Below are positions 1 to 14,749 of a DNA stretch of 39,680 bases, piece after piece (position 1 is the stretch's first letter; each line of letters starts with the position of its first letter). The stretch covers positions 1 through 39,680 of the forward strand of contig JANXTM010000346.1 in assembly GCA_025352405.1 (NCBI GenBank), given 5' to 3'. The position numbers and the translations under genes are program-made. Below the pieces are notes generated by a model that had not been told where the DNA came from, did no database searches, and was given only the letters and a program-made list of their open reading frames with translations. Source of the stretch: Polaromonas sp. (GTDB lineage Bacteria > Pseudomonadota > Gammaproteobacteria > Burkholderiales > Burkholderiaceae_C).

Positions 1-1
1 A

Positions 2-1597
2 TTGCTAGTGCCGTGGCGTAATTATTTTTTAAATCGCAAGGCTGACTTTAAGGAAATCAAGACAGTCACAGAGCTGGGCAAGCAGAAGGCCGGCGTATTG
101 ATTCTGCCCTCGGCTTTGTCACTCAGTGCTGAAGAGCGTACCGAAATACAAGCGTATCGCGCAAGGGGGGGATCCATCCTTATCACCTGGGCAACAGGTA
201 CCCGAAATGGAAAGGGTGACTGGGAGGGCTGGCAACTTTTGGAAAGCATGGGTGTCAAGATGGTGGGGGAAATCCCGGTTACCGAAGATGCCCGCAACCT
301 GACGCTGACGGGCGAATCCCCGTTATCATACAGACTTCCCGCAGGCAAACGAATATGGATGGACAAGACGTCCGAACCGTTGCTGCGCGTCAAAGGTGAC
401 ATGGTTGCAGCCCGCTTCATGGATTACGCACGCATCGTTGACGAAACCCGACGCGACGAGGGTGCCGTCGTGTATTCAGAGACAAAAGGCGGTTTGAACC
501 GTACGGCTTATTTCGCATTCGCTGAATCCAGCTGGGAATCGCACCCGCTCGCGGCGTACGATCTGATTGACGACACGATTCAATGGCTGCAACGCGAGCC
601 AGCGCTGGCGCGAGCCTCCTGGCCAAATGGCAAAGCCTCGGCACAAGTGATAGAAATGGATACCGAACAAGGCTTTCCCAATGCATTGCCTTTTGCAGCC
701 ATGATGCAATCACTGGATTACCGTGCCACTTTTTATGTTCTAACCTCCGTAGGTAAGCTTTTTCCGGACGTTCTGACCAAGCTGGCACGTGAATTCGAGG
801 TCGGCTACCATGCCGACGTTCATGACAGCTTCAAAGGGCAGCCAGCCAATATCCAGGAACAACGGATACAAAATATGAAAACAGAGATGGCGTCGGTTGT
901 ACCGGACATCAGCCGTATAACCGGGTTTCGGGCACCGACTGAAGGCTATGACGCCACTACCGAGCTGTTACTTCAAAAAGCCGGCATTCGCCACCACACC
1001 GCTGACCCAGCCCGAACCGAGGGGCGACTCCCTATATTTGTAAAGCAAGACGGAGTGGCCATAGAAGATGCGCTGGTCGTTCTTCCCCGGACGCAACGTG
1101 ACGACATCAATCTCACAAAACAAAACCTGTCGGTGGAACAGCTTCAGGCAGAGTTGACTGAAGATTTCGATCTCGCGGTCGATACTGGTGCACTGGGTTT
1201 GTTGAGTGTGCATAGTCAAAATTTCGCACCAGACAGCACCTTGAGTAAAGCCATGCCTGGTTTTCTTGAGCATGTGAAAACGCGGCGTGCACAAATATGG
1301 CTTGCATCAGCAGGTCAAGTGGCAGATTGGTGGCGAAACCGGGAGCGCTTCAAGCTGTCTTATGGAAACTCTGGCAGACGCCTTGAATTCAACGTGACGA
1401 TCACCGGGAAGACGCCCTTGACTGGCGCCACCGTGATTGCAATGCTGCCGCAAAAAGGTTTTCTGCCAGAAGTCGAGTCACTAAAAATCGGGATGCCTAA
1501 ACCTGTGGTGACCAGAATTGACGACTTCCGTGCGTCCGTCGTTTTCGGATTATTGCCTCCCGGGAATTACGCTTATCAGATGACTTTTGCCAAGTGA
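2..1597 (+). CDS. Polysaccharide deacetylase-like protein with N-terminal GATase-like domain (5' end outside window)
   Basis: The frame is open to the window edge, so the true start is probably upstream and the 531 visible residues are a C-terminal part. Residues about 20-110 look like a class I amidotransferase/beta-galactosidase-trimerisation type fold (ILPSALSLSAEE, then GGSILIT). Residues about 210-440 are NodB-like: a possible metal or base Asp at D220 (EMDTEQGF instead of the usual TFDDG), H270 and H274 (HADVH), GFRAP at 308-312 and H404 (SVHSQ). The last 80 or so residues form a beta-rich C-terminal domain. The family removes N-acetyl groups from envelope or exopolysaccharides. Motif 1 is non-canonical, so activity is not certain. 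The substrate is unknown because upstream genes are not visible. Confidence 0.7.
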   Translation: MLVPWRNYFLNRKADFKEIKTVTELGKQKAGVLILPSALSLSAEERTEIQAYRARGGSILITWATGTRNGKGDWEGWQLLESMGVKMVGEIPVTEDARNLTLTGESPLSYRLPAGKRIWMDKTSEPLLRVKGDMVAARFMDYARIVDETRRDEGAVVYSETKGGLNRTAYFAFAESSWESHPLAAYDLIDDTIQWLQREPALARASWPNGKASAQVIEMDTEQGFPNALPFAAMMQSLDYRATFYVLTSVGKLFPDVLTKLAREFEVGYHADVHDSFKGQPANIQEQRIQNMKTEMASVVPDISRITGFRAPTEGYDATTELLLQKAGIRHHTADPARTEGRLPIFVKQDGVAIEDALVVLPRTQRDDINLTKQNLSVEQLQAELTEDFDLAVDTGALGLLSVHSQNFAPDSTLSKAMPGFLEHVKTRRAQIWLASAGQVADWWRNRERFKLSYGNSGRRLEFNVTITGKTPLTGATVIAMLPQKGFLPEVESLKIGMPKPVVTRIDDFRASVVFGLLPPGNYAYQMTFAK

Positions 1598-1641
1598 CGT
1601 GACAGCAGAAAAATCAGCCTGATATCCCGCGCTGGAAAGTC

Positions 1642-2138
1642 TTATTGTGTTGTGCTGGCACTCCAGTAGGCCTGGCTCACCATTGGCAGATCAGTCAGTA
1701 GCTTGACCATTTGTTCTATCACTACGCCATCAACGACACTAACAAGGTCGCGAGTGCGGCCTCAAGCACAAGGTCCGCTCCGGCACACGCACCAACCGCA
1801 CCAGAGCACCACAGGGTCGCAGCGGTTGAGGTCAAGCACGTTACCGTCCTCCTGCATGATCACACCCGCACCCAGAAAGCCGATGCCTGACACGACATAG
1901 GCAATCACCCTTGCCGCGCCCTCCGGTCCCATCAGGCGGCTGGCCATATCCACGAGAATTGCAGCCCTAGTGCGACCGGTACATTCGTCCGCAAACCTGC
2001 CGCGCGCTTCCGTTACTGTCGCTCAAAACCGATCCGGCCACCCAGCACGAATGCGGCGGTCAGGCTGACGAGGGTGTCCAAGAGCGCTGGGAAATTGACG
2101 GTTTGAAATGCCTGCAGGGTGCTGTCCCTTGGCGGCAC
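1642..2138 (-). pseudogene. MgtC/SapB family membrane protein, decayed
   Basis: Read on the minus strand, this stretch contains consecutive pieces of an MgtC/SapB protein in different frames. From a possible GTG at 2138 comes a first membrane segment ending GRIGFERQ. An in-frame TAA follows at 2015-2013, where the family usually has a Tyr. After it comes RKRAAGLRTNVPVALG. A frame change near 1964 leads to AAILVDMASRL and the signature VSGIGFLGAGVIM. A second frame change near 1825 leads to TAATLWCSGAVGACAGA and a stop at about 1745. The remaining stretch down to 1642 still reads like the family's C-terminal tail. One stop and at least two frameshifts argue for a true pseudogene. MgtC proteins are inner-membrane proteins linked to Mg2+ limitation and virulence, a role lost here unless another copy exists. 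Confidence 0.8.
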
Positions 2139-2161
2139 ACTGGGTGCAGCCTGAGTTATAT

Positions 2162-4276
<2,115 letters not shown>

Positions 4277-5377
4277 TCAGGAAAACAAGCGCCGGGCCAA
4301 CACCGAGCCGGCCGATAACTCGCGCCCGTCGAGCGTATCGTAGAGTTTCTCCAGCTCAGAGCCAATCACGTCCATGGCATCGCCGTGAATCACGTTGCCG
4401 TTGTCATCAATGATGGCGCCGTCCATGCTGGCGGCCAGCGCGATCGCCGACTCGCGCAGACGCACAAACGGTTGCGCAGCGCGCAGCACCTGCGGCACGT
4501 CCAGCACCAGTGTGATTTCGCGCAGTGCGGTTTGCTCCGGGTCTTCAGCTATAGCGGCCTGGGTATCAAACACCAGCCCCAAAATAGGCGCACCCCCGTG
4601 CATTGCGGGCAGCGCCATGCGGCCAGGAATCGAGCCCGCTACAAAGCCGCATCTGGCGGCGCTTTGTTGCACATAGCCCGGGCTCCAGGCTGTTTGCAAG
4701 GCTCGTACCGTGAAGCTGAGTTGGGCATCATGTGCGCTGGCAAACTGGTCAAGCTCCCGGGCACGCGCCACTTCGTCGAGCATTTCCGGAAACTCTGGCT
4801 CGCCGCCAATCGCATCGGCAAAAGCCTGGGTTTTCATGACAAATTCAGAGTATTCAATCTGGTTGAGCGCACCCATGCGGTTAGCCAATTGAACACCACA
4901 CTGAAACGCACTGTAGCGCTGGCCAACCGCCGGAAACTCCCATTCGCCAGTGCCTGCATTGCAACCCTCCACAGCAAACGGCTTGCTGCCAACGCGGCGC
5001 GTGGCGGGTATCGCCACCAGCGCCGCTTCGCCCGATACATGAGACTCCAGCAGCACCGGTGCAATCACATCAATCAGTGCGTCCAGTCCAGGCTTTTTCT
5101 CGATCACCATCATCGCGGCCAATGCACTGAGTGCGGCCAGGCCAGAGTCCTGGTCGACTGCGCCATCAAAACGGGGCTCATGCCTTTCATGCATCACATC
5201 ACCTGGTGCGGCTGATCCGGCGGCAGGCTGGTGTTCAGGCTCGGGCGCCTGGTCGGACGTGAGCTCTGGCGTCGGCTGCTTTGGCTTGTTTTTTCGGGCT
5301 GACCAGGCAGTGTGCGCCACCACACCCGCCAAAACCAGGCCACCGGCGACTGCCAATCCGATTTGAAGCGACATCAT
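4277..5377 (-). CDS. zipA: Cell division protein ZipA homologue
   Basis: Membrane-anchored division protein that bundles FtsZ and tethers it to the inner membrane. The 366 residues start with a short periplasmic end and one transmembrane helix (about residues 5-25), then a basic patch (SARKNKPKQP). A Pro/Ala/Glu-rich linker and a C-terminal ZipA domain follow (about 230-366, including YVQQSAARCGFVAGSIPG and LVLDVPQVLRAAQPF). Its ATG overlaps the smc stop codon by four bases (ATGA), which indicates translational coupling. ligA follows 15 bases downstream. Sequence similarity in this family is low, so the assignment rests on architecture plus the smc-zipA-ligA order typical of betaproteobacteria. 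Confidence 0.85.
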   Translation of the reverse strand: MMSLQIGLAVAGGLVLAGVVAHTAWSARKNKPKQPTPELTSDQAPEPEHQPAAGSAAPGDVMHERHEPRFDGAVDQDSGLAALSALAAMMVIEKKPGLDALIDVIAPVLLESHVSGEAALVAIPATRRVGSKPFAVEGCNAGTGEWEFPAVGQRYSAFQCGVQLANRMGALNQIEYSEFVMKTQAFADAIGGEPEFPEMLDEVARARELDQFASAHDAQLSFTVRALQTAWSPGYVQQSAARCGFVAGSIPGRMALPAMHGGAPILGLVFDTQAAIAEDPEQTALREITLVLDVPQVLRAAQPFVRLRESAIALAASMDGAIIDDNGNVIHGDAMDVIGSELEKLYDTLDGRELSAGSVLARRLFS

Positions 5378-8300
5378 GCTGCGAGCTCCGCAAAACCAAG
5401 CGCAGACTCCATGTCAACGGCCACGATGCGCGACACACCCTGCTCCTGCATGGTCACACCAATCAGCTGCTCGGCCATTTCCATGGCGATCTTGTTGTGG
5501 CTGATGAATAAAAACTGGGTTTCTTTGCTCATGCTTTTAACGAGTTTGGCGTAGCGTTCAGTGTTTGCGTCGTCCAGCGGTGCATCCACCTCGTCGAGCA
5601 AACAAAACGGGGCCGGGTTAAGCTGGAAAATTGCAAACACCAGCGCAATCGCCGTCAGGGCTTTTTCACCACCCGACAGCAAATGAATGGTCTGGTTTTT
5701 CTTGCCGGGGGGCTGGGCAATCACCTGCACACCGGCATCGAGAATTTCTTCACCGGTCATTTTTAGCTGCGCATTTCCGCCGCCGAACAGCTCGGGGAAC
5801 ATCTTGCCAAAATGTTCGTTAACGGTTGCGAAGGTACTGGCCAGCAAGTCGCGGGTTTCCATGTCGATTTTTTTAATGGCGTCTTCGAGCGTTGCCATGG
5901 CTTCGTTCAAATCAGCCGATTGCACATCCAGAAACTGCTTGCGTTCTCGCGCCGTGCTCAGCTCCTCGAGTGCCGCAAGATTCACCGCGCCCAGTGACGT
6001 GATCTCGCGGTTGATGCGGTCAATCTCGCCCTGCAGACCCGCTAGGCGCACCCCGGCGCCCTGGTGACCAGTTTGAATTGACAGCGCTACTGCTGCCAGA
6101 TCCGCCTGCGCGTCGGTGAGCAGCTGGGCGTACTGCTCAAAACCCAGCCGCGCGGCCTGCTCCTTGAGCTGGAACTCGGTGATACGCTGGCGCAGCGGTT
6201 CGAGTTCACGCTCAAGCGCGAGTCGTCTTTCATCGCTGGCACGCAGCTTGGTGGTCAGGTCGTCGTACTGGCTGCGCCTGGCGCTCAGGTCGGCCTCACG
6301 CTCGAGCTTAACGCTCAAGGCGGATTGCAGCCCAGCCTGGGCTGCTGCATCGGTCAGGCGCGACAACTCTTGCCTGGCACGGTCTTCGTCAATCGCAATG
6401 GTCTCGGCCTGCTGCGCGGCAATCTTGATGGACCGCGCCAGCTCCTCGCGCCTGGCGCTCAAGGCGCGCAGGGAAAACTGCGCTTCCTGCAACTGGCGCT
6501 CCAGCGCGCGCTGCTGCTCGCGTGATTCACTCAATTTGCGCTCGCTTTCAATCACCCGGTCGTCCAGCTGGGCATGCCGTTCCTGGCTGTCGGCGAGCCG
6601 CATGTCGAGCTCTTCAAAACGCGCTTCTGCGGTGATTTTGCGCTCTTGCAAGTCCTCGATTTGCTGATCCACCTCAGCCATGTCGGCCTGAATCTGCTCG
6701 CTGCGCGCACGGGCTTGCTCGGCCAGCTGGCTCAGACGCAACACTTCAACCTGCAACCCATGCGTTCGGCTCTGGCCCTCAGCGGCCAAACGCCTGGCTG
6801 TGGCCAGACGCTGCGCTGCATCAGCATAAGCTGCTTCAGCGCGGGCCAATGCACTCCGGGCCTCATCACTGATCAGCACCTGCGCCTTGAGTTCCATTCC
6901 CAGGTTTTCAATTTCCTGTGCACGCGCCAACAGACCAGCCTGCTCAGAGTCAGGCGCGTAAAAACTCACGCTGTGTTGCATCACGGCGTGGCCGCTTTTA
7001 ACGTAAATCACCTCGCCCGGCTGCAACATGCCGCGCGCAGCCAAAGCGTCGTCCAGGCTGTGTGTGGTGTAGCAACCTTGCAGCCAGTCCGCCATAAGGG
7101 CCGACAAACCCGCGTCGTTCAGGCGCAGCAAATCAGCCAGCGGCTTGAGCTGGATGGCCGAATTGGACTTGCCGGGCGCGGCGGCAGTAGGCAGCGCGTA
7201 AAACGACAGCTTGGCGGGGGGTGCAGTGTGGCTTGCAGCGATGGCTGCATTTGAATCCATGCCCGCAAAACCCCGCACCATGTCGAGACGGCTTACTTCC
7301 AGCGCGCCCAGGCGCTCGCGCAGGGCCGCTTCCAGACCGTTCTCCCAACCCTGCTCGATGTGAAGCCGGCTCCACAGGCCCTGCAACCCATCGAGCCCGT
7401 GTTTGGCCAACCAAGGCTTGAGTTTGCCGTCAGTTTTGACTTTTTCCTGCAGCGCCTTGAGCGCCTCCAGCCGGGCCGACAGGTCAGCGCGTTTGGCCGA
7501 CTCGGTGTTGACAGCCTGCTGCCTGGTGCGGCGCTCTTCGTCCAGCAGCGGTACGCTAAGCGACAGTTCTTCCAGACGTGCTTCGGCCTCAAGCTGCGCC
7601 TCCTGCGCGGCGCTGAACTGGGTCGCCAGGTTGCTTAGCCGCGCTTCATCGGGCGCATTCAGAGCGTTGCGGTCGGCTGCCAGCTTGTCACGGCGCAAGC
7701 CAAGGCTGCGCGACTGCTCTTCGATATTGCGCTGGTCTGCGGCCAACACCTGTATTTGCTGCTGCACCTGGGCCACGGCACTGCGTTGCTCGTTGGCCTT
7801 GGCTTGCGCGCTGCGCAAGGCCTCGTCTAGGGCGGGCAGTTGGCTTTGCTGCTCTTCGCTTTGTGCCTCCAGCAATTCGGCACGCTCTTCGCCGTGTTCG
7901 ACCTGGGCCTGCAGGTTGTCCAGCTCGCCTGCCGCGTCGTCCTTACGCGTTGCCCATTGGGCGGTTTGCTCCTTGAGCTGCTCGAGCCGCTGCTCTACAC
8001 GTACCCGGCCATCGACCACAAAGCGGATTTCAGCCTCAAGGCGGCCGACCTCGGTGCTGGCCTCGTACAGCTTGCCCTGAGCCTGGTTAACGTGGTCACC
8101 CGCAGCGTAGTGCGCCTGGCGAATGGTCTCCAGATCAGCCTCAATGTGGCGCAGGTCAGCCACACGGCTTTCCAGATCGTTCACGGCTTTTTCGGCGTCC
8201 TGTTTGATCTTGTTCTGGTCGGCCTCGCTGTCGGCACGCTTCAAAAACCACAGCTGGTGCTGCTTGAGGGTGCCATCGGCCTGCAGCGTGTTGTACCGTG

Positions 8301-8946
8301 TGGCCACCGCCGCCTGCTTTTCAAGGCGGTCCAGGTTGGCATTGAGCTCACGCAGGATGTCTTCAACGCGGGTCAGATTTTCACGCGTGTCGTGCAGCCG
8401 ATTGGCAGTCTCGCGGCGACGCTCCTTGTATTTGGAAACGCCTGCGGCCTCTTCAAGGAACAGACGCAGCTCTTCGGGCTTGGACTCAATGATGCGGCTG
8501 ATAGTGCCCTGACCAATGATGGCGTAGGCGCGCGGGCCCAGCCCGGTACCCAGAAACACGTCCTGTACGTCACGGCGGCGCACCGGCTGGTTGTTGATGT
8601 AGTAACTTGAGTTACCGTCACGCGTCAGCACGCGCTTGACGGCGATTTCAACAAACTGGCCCCATTGGCCCCCGGCGCGGTGGTCGGCGTTGTCAAACAC
8701 CAGCTCGACGCTTGATCGGCTGGCAGGCTTGCGGGTGGTGGTGCCATTAAAAATCACGTCCTGCATCGACTCGCCGCGCAGTTCAGAGGCCTTGGACTCG
8801 CCCAGCACCCAGCGCACCGCATCCATGATGTTGGATTTGCCACAGCCATTAGGCCCGACCACGCCCACCAGTTGGCCGGGCAGCACAAAATTGGTCGGCT
8901 CGGCGAATGACTTGAAGCCTGATAACTTGATTGAATTGAGACGCAC
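5374..8946 (-). CDS. smc: Chromosome partition protein Smc
   Basis: Structural maintenance of chromosomes ATPase, which forms dimers that compact and segregate DNA with ScpA/ScpB. The 1190 residues show the canonical plan: an N-terminal head with Walker A GPNGCGKS (31-38), a long coiled coil (about 170-500), a hinge (about 515-670), a return coiled coil rich in Glu, Arg, Gln and Ala, and a C-terminal head with the signature LSGGEKALTAIA (about 1085-1097) and Walker B CLLDEVDAP (about 1112). Length is normal for bacterial Smc. It is first in a minus-strand unit with zipA and ligA and diverges from dapC. scpA and scpB are not in the window. Confidence 0.97.
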   Translation of the reverse strand: MRLNSIKLSGFKSFAEPTNFVLPGQLVGVVGPNGCGKSNIMDAVRWVLGESKASELRGESMQDVIFNGTTTRKPASRSSVELVFDNADHRAGGQWGQFVEIAVKRVLTRDGNSSYYINNQPVRRRDVQDVFLGTGLGPRAYAIIGQGTISRIIESKPEELRLFLEEAAGVSKYKERRRETANRLHDTRENLTRVEDILRELNANLDRLEKQAAVATRYNTLQADGTLKQHQLWFLKRADSEADQNKIKQDAEKAVNDLESRVADLRHIEADLETIRQAHYAAGDHVNQAQGKLYEASTEVGRLEAEIRFVVDGRVRVEQRLEQLKEQTAQWATRKDDAAGELDNLQAQVEHGEERAELLEAQSEEQQSQLPALDEALRSAQAKANEQRSAVAQVQQQIQVLAADQRNIEEQSRSLGLRRDKLAADRNALNAPDEARLSNLATQFSAAQEAQLEAEARLEELSLSVPLLDEERRTRQQAVNTESAKRADLSARLEALKALQEKVKTDGKLKPWLAKHGLDGLQGLWSRLHIEQGWENGLEAALRERLGALEVSRLDMVRGFAGMDSNAAIAASHTAPPAKLSFYALPTAAAPGKSNSAIQLKPLADLLRLNDAGLSALMADWLQGCYTTHSLDDALAARGMLQPGEVIYVKSGHAVMQHSVSFYAPDSEQAGLLARAQEIENLGMELKAQVLISDEARSALARAEAAYADAAQRLATARRLAAEGQSRTHGLQVEVLRLSQLAEQARARSEQIQADMAEVDQQIEDLQERKITAEARFEELDMRLADSQERHAQLDDRVIESERKLSESREQQRALERQLQEAQFSLRALSARREELARSIKIAAQQAETIAIDEDRARQELSRLTDAAAQAGLQSALSVKLEREADLSARRSQYDDLTTKLRASDERRLALERELEPLRQRITEFQLKEQAARLGFEQYAQLLTDAQADLAAVALSIQTGHQGAGVRLAGLQGEIDRINREITSLGAVNLAALEELSTARERKQFLDVQSADLNEAMATLEDAIKKIDMETRDLLASTFATVNEHFGKMFPELFGGGNAQLKMTGEEILDAGVQVIAQPPGKKNQTIHLLSGGEKALTAIALVFAIFQLNPAPFCLLDEVDAPLDDANTERYAKLVKSMSKETQFLFISHNKIAMEMAEQLIGVTMQEQGVSRIVAVDMESALGFAELAA

Positions 8947-9122
8947 GGCGTACCCTGTGTTCTGCTTAACCTAAGGATGTTACCCGACGACGCACGACCT
9001 GCAGCCGTAACAGTCGCCATGAAATGTGCCGCGCACAGACTGGGCCGGCAGGCGCCCCGTGCGTCCAGGAATTTTCAGGGTCAACAAGAGCGGGGTTTAG
9101 TCATTTTCAAGCATAGTAAATG

Positions 9123-9169
9123 CCTCTACGACAGCAACTACGGGCGCTTTGAGCTATATTTTTTATAGC
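9123..9169 (+). repeat. Dispersed palindromic element, copy 2 (intergenic)
   Basis: The core at 9141-9169 is CGGGCGC-TTTGA-GCTAT-N7-ATAGC. To its left, 9123-9140 matches the equivalent 18 bases of the dapE copy (12712-12729) at 13 positions without gaps, both starting CCTCT. This suggests a full element of about 47 bases. The GCTATA/TATAGC arms around a T-rich loop could form a hairpin in RNA. Confidence 0.7.
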
Positions 9170-9239
9170 AATCAACGAACCCGTGGACACGATTGCTGTA
9201 GTGGCGCGTATGCAGCCGTGCGCAATAGCGTTCACGCGG

Positions 9240-9245
9240 GATAAT
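9240..9245 (+). promoter_or_regulatory. Possible -10 box for dapC
   Basis: GATAAT lies only 7 bases before the dapC ATG. If used, transcription would start at or next to the ATG and give a leaderless or near-leaderless mRNA. There is no good Shine-Dalgarno sequence in front of this ATG, which fits. No strong -35 hexamer is visible, so this is tentative. Confidence 0.3.
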
Positions 9246-9252
9246 CCAGCCC

Positions 9253-10467
9253 ATGAATCCCCTGCTTTCACGCCTTCAACCCTACCCGTTTGAGCGGCTG
9301 CGCCAGTTGCACTCCAGCGTCACGCCCAACCCAGCCTACACACCCATCAGTCTGGGCATTGGCGAGCCGCGCCACGCCACGCCGCAGTTGATCAAAGACG
9401 CCATCAGCGCCAGCTTTGACGGCCTGGCCAGCTACCCCGGCACGCTCGGCGAACCCAAACTACGCCAGACCATTCAGGCATGGCTGGCCCGCCGTTATGA
9501 CCTGAAGGTGGACGCGGCCACCCAAATACTGCCGGTCAATGGCTCGCGCGAAGCCCTTTTTTCGCTCGCCCAAACTGTGATTGATCCGAGCAAGGCAGGA
9601 GCAACAGTGATCTGCCCAAATCCGTTTTATCAAATCTACGAAGGTGCCGCGTTGCTGGCAGGCGCCGACATCTGGTTTGCGCCTAGCGATGTCGCGCGCA
9701 ATTTTGCGGTGGACTGGGCAGGCGTGCCAGAGGCCGTGTGGGCCAAAACGCAGCTGATATTTGTCTGCTCTCCAGGCAACCCGGCAGGCGCAGTGATGGG
9801 TCTAGCCGAATGGAAGCTGCTGTTTGACCTGAGCGACCGCTACGGCTTTGTGATTGCCTCCGACGAGTGCTACAGCGAGATTTACTTTCGGGAGCAACCC
9901 CCTTTAGGTGGCCTGCAGGCGGCCGCACTGCTGGGCCGGCATGACTTTAAAAACCTGATTTCGCTCACCAGCCTGTCCAAACGCAGCAATGTGCCTGGCC
10001 TGCGCAGCGGTTTTGTGGCCGGTGATGCGGCCATCATCAAATCATTTTTGCTCTACCGCACTTACCACGGCAGCGCCATGAGCCCCATTGTGCAGGCGGC
10101 CAGCGTGGCAGCGTGGGCCGATGAGCAGCACGTGGTGGACAACCGCGCGCTGTACCGTGAAAAGTTTGCAGCTGTCACGCCCATGCTTTCCGCCGTGATG
10201 GACGTGGCGCTGCCCGATGCCGGTTTTTACTTGTGGGCAGGTATTCCGGACACCTTCGAGGGCTCAGACACGGCGTTTTCACGAGAGCTGCTCGCTGCCT
10301 ACAATGTGGTTGTGTTGCCGGGTAGCTACCTGGCCCGCGATGCGCAGGGTCACAACCCTGAAACCAACCCCGGAAGAGGCCGTATCCGCATGGCGCTGGT
10401 GGCGCAAACCGCCGAGTGCGTGGAAGCCGCCCAACGCATCGTCCAATTTATTCAATCCAAAAACTGA
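9253..10467 (+). CDS. dapC: N-succinyldiaminopimelate aminotransferase DapC
   Basis: PLP-dependent fold-type I transaminase that converts N-succinyl-2-amino-6-oxopimelate to N-succinyl-LL-diaminopimelate with glutamate, in the succinylase branch of lysine/meso-DAP synthesis. The 404 residues show LGIGEPRH near the N terminus, NGSREALF (96-103), SPGNPAG (173-179), [10 protein letters not shown] (203-212), the Schiff-base lysine K243 in SLSKRSN and R251 in GLRSGF for the substrate carboxylate. It heads a plus-strand unit, with dapD starting 11 bases downstream, which supports dapC over other class I aminotransferases. Confidence 0.93.
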   Translation: MNPLLSRLQPYPFERLRQLHSSVTPNPAYTPISLGIGEPRHATPQLIKDAISASFDGLASYPGTLGEPKLRQTIQAWLARRYDLKVDAATQILPVNGSREALFSLAQTVIDPSKAGATVICPNPFYQIYEGAALLAGADIWFAPSDVARNFAVDWAGVPEAVWAKTQLIFVCSPGNPAGAVMGLAEWKLLFDLSDRYGFVIASDECYSEIYFREQPPLGGLQAAALLGRHDFKNLISLTSLSKRSNVPGLRSGFVAGDAAIIKSFLLYRTYHGSAMSPIVQAASVAAWADEQHVVDNRALYREKFAAVTPMLSAVMDVALPDAGFYLWAGIPDTFEGSDTAFSRELLAAYNVVVLPGSYLARDAQGHNPETNPGRGRIRMALVAQTAECVEAAQRIVQFIQSKN

Positions 10468-10478
10468 AGAACATCCAA

Positions 10479-11318
10479 ATGACTCAAGATACCGCTGCCA
10501 CCGCGCTAGAAGCCACCATAAATGCTGCTTGGGAAGACCGGGCCAACCTGTCGCCCAAGGCTGCATCCAAAGAAGTGCTCGATGCCGTCGAAAACACCAT
10601 CTCGCAACTCAACAGCGGCAAGATTCGCGTGGCCACGCGCCAAGCCGTTGGCCAGTGGACCACCCACCAGTGGATCAAAAAAGCCGTGTTGCTGAGCTTT
10701 CGCCTGAAAGACAACGAACTCATGCGCGCCGGCGACCTGGGCTTTTTTGACAAGGTCAAGACGAAATTTTCCCACCTGAGCGAAGCCGAAATGCGTGAAA
10801 CTGGCGTGCGTGTGGTGCCGCCAGCCGTGGCGCGCCGCGGCAGCTTTATCGCCAAAGGTGCGATTTTGATGCCCAGCTACGTCAACATTGGTGCCTGGGT
10901 GGGTGAAGGCACCATGGTCGACACCTGGGCTTGCGTCGGCAGCTGCGCCCAAGTCGGCAACAACGTGCACCTGTCGGGCGGCGTTGGCCTGGGCGGCGTG
11001 CTGGAGCCACTGCAGGCCAACCCGACCATCATTGAAGACAACTGCTTTATCGGCGCACGTTCGGAAATCGTTGAAGGCGTGATCGTCGAAGAAAACTCGG
11101 TGATTTCCATGGGCGTGTACATCGGCCAGAGCACCCCTATTTATGACCGCGAGCTTGATACCGTGAGCTACGGCCGCATTCCGGCAGGTTCGGTGGTGGT
11201 GTCAGGCAACTTGCCCAAAGCGGGCGGCAAGTACTCTTTGTACTGCGCTGTAATCGTCAAGAAAGTCGACGCCAAAACACGTGCAACGACCAGCTTGAAT
11301 GACCTGCTGCGCGACTAA
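10479..11318 (+). CDS. dapD: Tetrahydrodipicolinate N-succinyltransferase DapD
   Basis: Transfers succinyl from succinyl-CoA to tetrahydrodipicolinate, committing it to the succinylase lysine/DAP pathway. I chose the ATG at 10479 ([12 protein letters not shown]), just after the dapC stop, rather than an upstream ATG at 10416 that overlaps dapC. This gives 279 residues, close to the usual 274 or so. The N-terminal helical domain (about 1-110) is followed by a left-handed beta-helix of hexapeptide repeats (about 115-250), including [17 protein letters not shown] and [13 protein letters not shown]. Cytoplasmic trimer. Part of the dapC-dapD-pilU-dapE cluster. Confidence 0.96.
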   Translation: MTQDTAATALEATINAAWEDRANLSPKAASKEVLDAVENTISQLNSGKIRVATRQAVGQWTTHQWIKKAVLLSFRLKDNELMRAGDLGFFDKVKTKFSHLSEAEMRETGVRVVPPAVARRGSFIAKGAILMPSYVNIGAWVGEGTMVDTWACVGSCAQVGNNVHLSGGVGLGGVLEPLQANPTIIEDNCFIGARSEIVEGVIVEENSVISMGVYIGQSTPIYDRELDTVSYGRIPAGSVVVSGNLPKAGGKYSLYCAVIVKKVDAKTRATTSLNDLLRD

Positions 11319-11351
11319 TTTTTATATTTTTGTACGACCTGCAGGTAGCCT

Positions 11352-14642
<3,291 letters not shown>

Positions 14643-14749
14643 TCCAACACAGATTTCCTGGATGCGAAGAACGCCAGAGCACTGCGTTCCTCGCAAAGAC
14701 GTGGCGCCCTTTCGTCCGGTAACCCGAATTTTTCCGAGCTTTTTGAACA

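Larger units (their letters stand above)
8947..9252. other. Divergent intergenic region between smc and dapC
   Basis: This 306-base region holds the start signals of two divergent units and one copy of the dispersed element (9123-9169). I see no convincing coding frame. A possible -10 for dapC is described separately. No clear sigma70 promoter for smc could be picked out by eye. Confidence 0.6.
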
